Assembly: GCA_002505325.1 (NCBI GenBank) | Contig: DAUV01000026.1 | Location: forward strand, 1 to 5,830 | Origin: Euryarchaeota archaeon UBA623 | Lineage (GTDB): Archaea; Thermoplasmatota; Poseidoniia; Poseidoniales; Thalassarchaeaceae | DNA: 5,830 nucleotides | Direction: 5' to 3' | Shown: one piece after another, positions 1 through 4,951 of the stretch | How the letters are laid out: each line of letters opens with the position of its first letter | Numbering within the stretch: the stretch's first letter is position 1 | The notes under the pieces: generated by a model | The model's input: only the letters and a program-made list of their open reading frames with translations | What the model was told of the DNA's origin: nothing | Database searches by the model: none | Position numbers and translations under genes: made by a program

Positions 1-1388
1 GGGCCTCGGACCAATACCAGACCAGCCTCAACTAAATCTCCCGCTTTGACCAATATCGGCATCGGTTCGCCAGTCAGAGGGGCTCTGTCAATCGATCCAG
101 AGCCTTCGATGATGGTGCCGTCGACTGGGACGACCTCTCCGGAGCGGACCTCGACCATGTCACCAGGCTCAATGGCCTCGACGGGAGTCAGTTCCTCATC
201 ATGGCAGTGTGCCATCGTCAGAGATCTGGATGCGGGTTGCATTACATTCAGTTTGCGTCCCTCGCTCTCCTCAGGTCTGCTCTCTAGCAACCGCGCCCTG
301 CGTGGAAGCCTGTCCAAACCGCCCTGCATTGACTCGCGGGCCCTGAATAGGGCCCTTTCCTCTAGATGGGCAGCGAAGCCGACTAGGCCGACCACCATCA
401 GGGCCTCTGCCCACTCCTGCAGGTATACAGCACCGAAGACTGCGAGAGAGGTAAGTATCTGGAAACCGAGCACCCTGTTCTGGATGCTGGCAAGGGCCTC
501 CTGAAACATCTGATAGCCGGCAAACAGTACGCCGAAGATTCCTATCATCGCAGCCATCATGTCAGGAATAGCGTGAATCTGTTCTATGGCAATGACTCCT
601 AATATCAACGGTACAGTCATCGCTGCTCCGAGTAGGCGTATCTGATCAGGCCTGAGTTTGGAAGACTTTGAGGGGACAAGGTTGTAATCCGAGCCGAGGA
701 TCTTGTCGAGGCGTTGCTCAGACATTGCCCTGAGGCCCATGTCACTCAGCCACAATCGTTGCAGCTCAATCTTACCGTCATCAAGACGGACGTTCAGAAC
801 ACCTGGGATGTCCATCAGAGAAGACCTCAGTGCCCGGCGTTCGATTCCCAGTCTGGTGGCGACCTCTCTAGGAGTCAGACCTACGACGCTAACCCAGTCC
901 GCCTCTGGGCTGTGTCCAAGGTTCTCAAGCACTGATGAGGCTCGAGACACCTGTCCCTTGCCAACATCGAGCGAGAGTCTGACGGAGCCTTCGGTGGCTG
1001 AAACCCTGCACTGCTCGACGCCCGGTAGCCTGCTGACCGCTCTCTTCGCCTTCATCGCGCAGTCGGGGCAGTCCATCCCCCTGATGCCCCACTCGAACTC
1101 ATGGACGCCATCTGCAGCAAGGTCTGCATCGAGCACACCAGCTGCCGATTCGGCTACTGCTTCTATCGATGACTCTGTTTTCGGCTCGGGCTTCTTGCTG
1201 GCCTTGGATCGGAGGAAGCCCGGTATCTTCAGAGATGGTAATTTAGGCATAGAGGGAAGGACGGGGGATTCTTCCGGTTTCTTAGAAACCGGGGTCTCCT
1301 CCTCATCATCGTCCAGTATGAGGAACTCCTCTCGTTCCTCGTCCATAAACAGGCCATCTAGCGGCCCCGCTTGAACATGATGATTCAT
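1..1388 (-). CDS. Heavy-metal-translocating P1B-type ATPase, N-terminal part (runs off the left edge)
   Basis: This membrane pump would use ATP to export a transition-metal ion from the cytoplasm. Translating the minus strand from ATG at 1388 gives 462 open residues to the window edge. An acidic then Pro/Lys-rich leader (about 1-95) precedes a heavy-metal-associated domain (about 98-160) with GMDCPDC (Cys107, Cys110). A second HMA-like fold (about 165-240) lacks the Cys pair. Four hydrophobic segments follow (about 252-273, 276-295, 308-326, 327-343), then the actuator domain with PVDG (421-424) and LTGEP (438-442). The CPC metal site, DKTG phosphorylation site and ATP-binding domain lie outside the window. 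A GMDC form of the HMA motif is typical of Zn/Cd/Pb pumps such as ZntA, so divalent-metal export is likelier than copper, but the ion cannot be fixed here. An in-frame TGA just upstream of 1388 and the absence of an intervening ATG support this start; Met15 (1346) is an alternative. Confidence 0.9.
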   Translation of the reverse strand, partial: MNHHVQAGPLDGLFMDEEREEFLILDDDEEETPVSKKPEESPVLPSMPKLPSLKIPGFLRSKASKKPEPKTESSIEAVAESAAGVLDADLAADGVHEFEWGIRGMDCPDCAMKAKRAVSRLPGVEQCRVSATEGSVRLSLDVGKGQVSRASSVLENLGHSPEADWVSVVGLTPREVATRLGIERRALRSSLMDIPGVLNVRLDDGKIELQRLWLSDMGLRAMSEQRLDKILGSDYNLVPSKSSKLRPDQIRLLGAAMTVPLILGVIAIEQIHAIPDMMAAMIGIFGVLFAGYQMFQEALASIQNRVLGFQILTSLAVFGAVYLQEWAEALMVVGLVGFAAHLEERALFRARESMQGGLDRLPRRARLLESRPEESEGRKLNVMQPASRSLTMAHCHDEELTPVEAIEPGDMVEVRSGEVVPVDGTIIEGSGSIDRAPLTGEPMPILVKAGDLVEAGLVLVRG

Positions 1389-1432
1389 TCTCAGGCGGTG
1401 GAGTCATCAGTCTCTTACTGCCCCGCAGCCTC
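1389..1432. promoter_or_regulatory. Short divergent spacer between the metal ATPase and HAD phosphatase genes
   Basis: These 44 bp must hold the proximal promoter parts of both divergent genes if each is transcribed on its own. I see no convincing TATA box or Shine-Dalgarno sequence on either strand. Upstream of the phosphatase ATG the sequence is C-rich. Upstream of the ATPase ATG there is only a weak TGAGA. Leaderless or very short-leader transcripts are therefore likely. The two promoters may overlap or reach into the opposite coding regions. Confidence 0.4.
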
Positions 1433-2152
1433 ATGGTCGAACTGCCCAAGGACCGTAAATGGGACATGCTCGTGTTCGACGTCGACGGTACCCTGATGGA
1501 CGCAAACGGCTACCATCCAGAACTTATTCCTCTGATTCGCGAGGTCGAGGCTAGGGGGCTAACGGTGTCTCTGGCCTCAGGACGCACGCTACCTAATGTG
1601 ACTCCAATCAAGCAATCTCTGGGAGTTTCTGGATTCATCGTCGCCGAGAACGGTGGCATGGTTTGGGATAGTGGCGGGGGGCACGAGATAGTGGCACTAG
1701 CGGACGGTTCGAGAGCGAAGGACGCTGCGGAGTGGCTGGGAACCCAAATCGAAGGTTTCGATGCTGTTGGAATCGAATCGAATCGCTGGCGCGAGACCGA
1801 ATGGTGTGTTTACGAAAAGGAAGACGAGGAACTGATGTGCCAACTCCTTGCATACACTGAGTGGTCAGATCTCATCGTCGTCTCGACGGGGTTCGCTATC
1901 CACATCACAGCTCCGGGGGTCGACAAGGCCGCGGGGCTGCGAGTGGCCTTCGAACAGCGCGGCATCGACCCTCGGAATGTGCTATTCTGTGGTGATGCAC
2001 CCAACGACGTATCGATGTTTGATATGTCTGGCTTCTCAGTCGCCGTCAATGATGCCTACGATGGGGTCGCCGAGGCTGCTGACCTACTGACCGATGCTCG
2101 TGGGACCGAGGGTTCGGTCGAGCTTCTCAAGGCTCTGATAGACATCCTTTGA
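1433..2152 (+). CDS. HAD-superfamily phosphatase, type IIB, phosphoglycolate phosphatase-like
   Basis: This is a probable soluble Mg-dependent phosphatase of 239 residues, acting through a phospho-aspartate intermediate. All HAD motifs are visible: motif I DVDGTLMD with nucleophile Asp16 and acid/base Asp18; motif II with Ser49 in LASGR; motif III Lys165 in VDKAAG; motif IV GDAPND with Asp188 and Asp192. The segment between motifs II and III (about 80-160) is the expected size for a C2 cap that selects substrate. Length and motif layout match archaeal phosphoglycolate phosphatases and related sucrose- or mannosyl-phosphate phosphatases. Phosphoglycolate hydrolysis is the best guess, but HAD substrates cannot be read from sequence. 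The ATG at 1433 is the first in frame and has no Shine-Dalgarno sequence, suggesting a leaderless message. The gene is divergent from the metal ATPase and ends 7 bp from the convergent tRNA. Confidence 0.88.
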   Translation: MVELPKDRKWDMLVFDVDGTLMDANGYHPELIPLIREVEARGLTVSLASGRTLPNVTPIKQSLGVSGFIVAENGGMVWDSGGGHEIVALADGSRAKDAAEWLGTQIEGFDAVGIESNRWRETEWCVYEKEDEELMCQLLAYTEWSDLIVVSTGFAIHITAPGVDKAAGLRVAFEQRGIDPRNVLFCGDAPNDVSMFDMSGFSVAVNDAYDGVAEAADLLTDARGTEGSVELLKALIDIL

Positions 2153-2159
2153 GCGTTAG

Positions 2160-2244
2160 TGGTGCAGGTGGCAGGATTTGAACCTGCGAAGCACTACGCA
2201 TCGGATCTTGAGCCCGACCCCTTTGACCACTCGGGTACACCTGC
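2160..2244 (-). tRNA. tRNA-Leu (anticodon CAA), CCA encoded
   Basis: The minus strand folds into a complete 85-nt class II tRNA. The acceptor stem GCAGGTG pairs with CACCTGC, followed by discriminator A and an encoded CCA (2160-2162). The D arm is CCC...GGG. The anticodon stem TCGGG/TCCGA (one G-T pair) closes the loop CTCAAGA, giving anticodon CAA for UUG codons. A variable arm of about 13 nt marks the class II form used by tRNA-Leu. The T arm is GCAGG-TTCAAAT-CCTGC. There is no intron. The 3' end faces the HAD phosphatase stop codon. No strong TATA box is visible upstream; the best, weak candidate is GTATCAAG, about 30 bp before the mature 5' end. Confidence 0.96.
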
Positions 2245-2315
2245 GGCGCTGCTAGGGAAGTTTGGCTCTTGATACCCGCGCCTCGGGGGATGTTGTGGCG
2301 GGTTGTGAGGAATTG

Positions 2316-2324
2316 TTCAATAAT
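2316..2324 (+). promoter_or_regulatory. Weak TATA-like element upstream of the GINS-like gene
   Basis: The AT-rich string TTCAATAAT sits in an otherwise GC-rich 112-bp spacer (2245-2356). Its centre is about 37 bp before the ATG at 2357. In archaea the TATA box usually lies about 25-30 bp before transcription start, so this would predict a start near 2346 and a leader of about 10 nt. That fits the absence of a Shine-Dalgarno site before the gene. The match is weak and the assignment is inferred from position. The rest of the spacer holds nothing else I can recognise. Confidence 0.35.
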
Positions 2325-2356
2325 CCCCTGCGTCCCACTCGTGACGGGTTGCTCTG

Positions 2357-3232
2357 ATGGATGAGGAAGGTGCTGCACCTAGGCTCAACAAGCATCAGTT
2401 GCTCTCGATTGAAAAGTCGCTTTTTGAGCTCACTCGCAAGCAGAAGTCACAAGCCGTCCCAGTCGATCTTCCAGTCCCGGCGTTCTGGTCCTCAGTCGGT
2501 CAACTCCTACAACACTTAGAGTCCGATCTGGCCGAGACCATTAGAGACAGGGGCATGACTGCCGAGGCCCAGCTCAAGTCGCGCAGGCTCGGCACCATAC
2601 GGACCTGCGTAAGTGACTTGACTCGCCTGCGCCTGAACGCCTTCACTCAGCACGCTGTGCTCTCGAATCTGTTGAAGTCACCACAGGGCGATGCGATAAG
2701 CATGTCAGCGAATTTTCAGAGCCTTGACTGGGAGAGACATGATTCCTCCGAAAGGGCCTACCACTCAGGGATAGGCCATCTCGTGGAGAAATACAAGCAC
2801 GAAGTCTCCTGGAACGCCCTATTACGTGGCTCCAGTGTGGAGTTTTCAAGTCCTCCAAAGGCCAGTGGTCACGAGCCTCTGACCGAGTTTGTTGAACAGG
2901 AGGATTCGGTACCTCAGCAGACACCCACTGCGGATAACACGCCTGAAAATAGCAACTGGCAGGATCCTGAATTCGACGAGGAAGATAGGATTCGTCAAAT
3001 TGATGCTTTTCCTGACCGTGCCACCGGAGCAGCCTCTCCCGCTCCACCACCGGAGCCGGATGAAGAAGAAAGTGGGTTGCGCCGAATCCTCATCCTACAG
3101 GATCTCACCGAGCCAATCATCACTGAGAACGGTTCGGAGATTACCCTAACCGCTGGCGATGTGGAATCATGTCCGGCCCCAATTGCAGACAACCTCATTG
3201 CCGCCGGTCTGGCCGAACCGGCTCCACTATGA
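2357..3232 (+). CDS. GINS-like DNA replication protein (Gins15/Gins51 type, A-B domain order)
   Basis: GINS joins MCM helicase and a RecJ-like/Cdc45 protein in the archaeal replicative helicase complex. Three zones are visible in the 291 residues. Residues about 12-108 are helical, with the GINS A-domain pattern: a FELTRKQK-like start, an AFW segment, and a basic RLGTIR...DLTRLRLNAF helix. Residues about 160-240 are low-complexity, rich in Pro, Glu and Asp. Residues about 241-289 form a small beta-rich B domain, where RRILILQDL, an ENGSEITLTAGDV hairpin and a final IADNLIAAGLAEP helix match the GINS B-domain pattern. A-then-B order is that of Sld5/Psf1 and archaeal Gins15. Similarity is moderate, so the family call is probable rather than certain. 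An in-frame TGA at 2342-2344 and the absence of any intervening ATG fix the start at 2357. No Shine-Dalgarno is present. Confidence 0.72.
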   Translation: MDEEGAAPRLNKHQLLSIEKSLFELTRKQKSQAVPVDLPVPAFWSSVGQLLQHLESDLAETIRDRGMTAEAQLKSRRLGTIRTCVSDLTRLRLNAFTQHAVLSNLLKSPQGDAISMSANFQSLDWERHDSSERAYHSGIGHLVEKYKHEVSWNALLRGSSVEFSSPPKASGHEPLTEFVEQEDSVPQQTPTADNTPENSNWQDPEFDEEDRIRQIDAFPDRATGAASPAPPPEPDEEESGLRRILILQDLTEPIITENGSEITLTAGDVESCPAPIADNLIAAGLAEPAPL

Positions 3233-3264
3233 GGCCAATGACTTAGTGTCGTCGAATTTCAAAG

Positions 3265-3285
3265 TGGCTCACCAGAGGTGAGCCA
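3265..3285 (+). promoter_or_regulatory. Perfect 9-bp inverted repeat abutting the aminopeptidase start codon
   Basis: TGGCTCACC, a three-base AGA centre and GGTGAGCCA form a perfect 9-bp inverted repeat that ends at the base before the ATG. Its right arm contains most of the gene's Shine-Dalgarno sequence. In RNA it could fold into a stable hairpin hiding the ribosome site; in DNA it could be the operator of a dimeric regulator. No T-run follows it, so it does not look like a terminator for the preceding gene. An AT-rich AATTTCAAA at 3255-3263 lies about 27 bp before the ATG, where a TATA box would sit for a leaderless transcript. Confidence 0.6.
3275..3281 (+). promoter_or_regulatory. Shine-Dalgarno site of the aminopeptidase C gene
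   Basis: GAGGTGA lies four bases before the ATG at 3286 and is a near-perfect complement to the 3' end of archaeal 16S rRNA. It supports that ATG as the start. It largely coincides with the right arm of the inverted repeat at 3265-3285, so access to it may depend on that structure. Confidence 0.7.
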
Positions 3286-4611
3286 ATGGGCAAGACAATC
3301 ACTAGGAAGCAAGTAGCAGAACTCAGAAAAGGATTCGATGCTGAACCATCAAACAAAGTTGCTCAGAACGCGGTCACTAACGTCCAGCTTCCGGACCTTA
3401 CGCTGGATAGAGACCTTGTCCAGGATATAGATGACTCGTTCAGTACCAAGCTAGACGATTGGAAGGTAACGGCTCAAATGAGGAGTGGTCGGTGCTGGCT
3501 TTTCGCCACTCTGAACTTGCTCAGAGTCGGGGCAATGAAGAAGATGAAACTCAAGAATTTTGAGTTCAGTCAGGCCCACATCCACTTCTGGGACAAGTTC
3601 GAGCGCGCCAACCACCTGCTCGAGTCAATCATCGAGACCTCTGACCGCCCGGTTGATGATCGTACAATCCACTTCCTGCTCTCCGATCCGATAGGTGACG
3701 GTGGGCAGTGGAACATGGCGACGAATCTGATTCGTAAGCACGGGCTGGTCCCAAAGTCGGCCTACCCTGAGTCGAACTCCAGCAGCGCGACTCGCTGGAT
3801 GAATGCCGAGTTGAAGAATATACTACGGAGCTCGGCGTGTGAAATCAGAGCAATTGTCGATGATGGTGGCAGCGTCGAGGAGGCGCGAGAGCACAAGGAG
3901 AAACGCATTGCGGATATCTGGAATATGCTGTGCATCCATCTCGGAACCCCTCCTAAGACCTTCAACTGGCAGTGGCGCGACAAGGACGGTGATTTCCACC
4001 GAAATGGTAGGATGACGCCGCAGCAGTTCGCCGCGGAATTCGTCGACATCGATTGGGAGGACTACGTTTGTATCGTCAACGATCCACGCAATGAGTACTA
4101 CCAGACCTACACTGTGGACTTCCTACAGAATGTCGCTGGGGGGCCTCCTGTAGTCTACCTCAACGTGCCGAGCAAGGAGATGAAGGCAATCACCCAGAAG
4201 TTGCTTGAAGATGGCGTGCCGGTATGGATGGGGTGCGACGTTGGCAAAGAGATGGATCGCAAGAGAGGACTGTGGGATGCTGATTTGTTCGATGTCGAAG
4301 GGCTCTACGGGATTGAATATGGTATGGACAAGGCCGACAGGTTGCGCCACAACCAGACCATGATGACACATGCAATGCTATTCACAGGAGTTGATGTGGT
4401 AAACGGCAGACCACGCCGCTGGCGCGTAGAGAACTCATGGGGCCAGGATACTGGACAGAAGGGCTACTACACGATGAACGACAGTTGGTACGACCAATAC
4501 ATGTTCGAGATAGCCGCTCCGACCTCGTACCTAAACGAGAAGATGCAGGCAGGATTGGAGTCTGAACCAGTAGTGCTGCCAGCCTGGGACCCGATGGGCA
4601 GTCTAGCCTAG
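3286..4611 (+). CDS. pepC: Aminopeptidase C / bleomycin hydrolase family cysteine peptidase (C1B)
   Basis: This papain-fold cysteine aminopeptidase would trim N-terminal residues from peptides in the cytoplasm. The 441 residues match the usual family length, and no signal peptide is seen. The catalytic set is complete: oxyanion Gln64, nucleophile Cys70 in the family signature SGRCWLFA, His362 in MMTHAMLFTGV, and Asn383 in VENSWG. The C-terminus, VLPAWDPMGSLA, matches the conserved tail that in bacterial PepC and eukaryotic bleomycin hydrolase reaches into the active-site cleft of the hexamer and makes the enzyme an aminopeptidase; this tail is a strong family marker. The family is best known in bacteria and eukaryotes, so presence beside archaeal information genes suggests old lateral acquisition, an inference needing a tree. 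The start is supported by GAGGTGA four bases upstream. The end overlaps the convergent uS10 gene by 9 bp. Confidence 0.95.
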   Translation: MGKTITRKQVAELRKGFDAEPSNKVAQNAVTNVQLPDLTLDRDLVQDIDDSFSTKLDDWKVTAQMRSGRCWLFATLNLLRVGAMKKMKLKNFEFSQAHIHFWDKFERANHLLESIIETSDRPVDDRTIHFLLSDPIGDGGQWNMATNLIRKHGLVPKSAYPESNSSSATRWMNAELKNILRSSACEIRAIVDDGGSVEEAREHKEKRIADIWNMLCIHLGTPPKTFNWQWRDKDGDFHRNGRMTPQQFAAEFVDIDWEDYVCIVNDPRNEYYQTYTVDFLQNVAGGPPVVYLNVPSKEMKAITQKLLEDGVPVWMGCDVGKEMDRKRGLWDADLFDVEGLYGIEYGMDKADRLRHNQTMMTHAMLFTGVDVVNGRPRRWRVENSWGQDTGQKGYYTMNDSWYDQYMFEIAAPTSYLNEKMQAGLESEPVVLPAWDPMGSLA

Positions 4612-4932
4612 ATTGCGCAGGTTAATCTCAATAGTCACCGAGTCTGGAATAGGAATCCTGAGAACCTTTCTCAGTGCCTTCTCATCTTTCGCGGTGTTTG
4701 TGACTAATTCGAGCAATCTCTTGTGGACTCTCATCTCCCAGTGATCCCAAGTCTCAGCGCCCTCTCCATCTGGGCTCTTGCGGCAGGGGACTACTAGTCT
4801 ACGCGTAGGTAGCGGTATTGGTCCACGAAGGTTGACACCGGTCTCCTCTGATATCGCCTTGATTTGTCCGCAGACACCGTCTACGTCAGAGTGATTCTCT
4901 CCAGTCAGCTTGATGGTGGTGACGACTGGCAT
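4603..4932 (-). CDS. rps10: Small ribosomal subunit protein uS10 (S10)
   Basis: uS10 is a protein of the head of the 30S subunit. The 109-residue product matches archaeal/eukaryotic S10 along its whole length, including GPIPLPTRRLVVP (about 37-49), the RKSPDGEG loop, TWDHWEMRVHKRL, and the C-terminal IPDSVTIEINL strand. It follows EF-1A by 19 bp on the same strand, the usual arrangement at the end of the archaeal str operon, so the two are probably co-transcribed. I chose ATG at 4932 over the adjacent in-frame TTG at 4935 because GGTGAG (4941-4936) sits three bases before the ATG but directly abuts the TTG. The final codons overlap the end of the convergent aminopeptidase gene by 9 bp. Confidence 0.97.
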   Translation of the reverse strand: MPVVTTIKLTGENHSDVDGVCGQIKAISEETGVNLRGPIPLPTRRLVVPCRKSPDGEGAETWDHWEMRVHKRLLELVTNTAKDEKALRKVLRIPIPDSVTIEINLRNLG

Positions 4933-4935
4933 CAA

Positions 4936-4941
4936 CTCACC
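4936..4941 (-). promoter_or_regulatory. Shine-Dalgarno site of the uS10 gene
   Basis: On the minus strand GGTGAG lies in the 19-bp gap between the EF-1A stop codon and uS10, three bases before ATG 4932. Its spacing decides in favour of the ATG over the in-frame TTG one codon earlier. It shows that uS10, as an internal operon gene, uses a Shine-Dalgarno site. Confidence 0.65.
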
Positions 4942-4951
4942 ACTAACTGAA

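Noticed and set aside
46..504. Plus-strand open frame of 152 codons
   Set aside because: It is antisense to the actuator and membrane region of the ATPase. The minus strand holds clear family motifs there, and this frame shows none.
703..1374. Long plus-strand open frame (223 codons) with a Ser-rich C-terminal end
   Set aside because: It lies antisense to the metal ATPase. The Ser-rich run is the mirror of GAG/GAT codons in the acidic leader, and the product matches no family I know.
1771..1785. Three tandem AATCG units
   Set aside because: Short in-frame repetition inside the phosphatase gene; too brief to be more than chance codon use.
2127..2378. Minus-strand open frame of 83 codons spanning the tRNA
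   Set aside because: It runs through the whole tRNA-Leu gene and into flanking genes, so coding is not credible.
2643..3050. Minus-strand open frame of 135 codons inside the GINS-like gene
   Set aside because: The plus-strand product has a coherent domain structure and a start fixed by an upstream stop; the antisense product has none.
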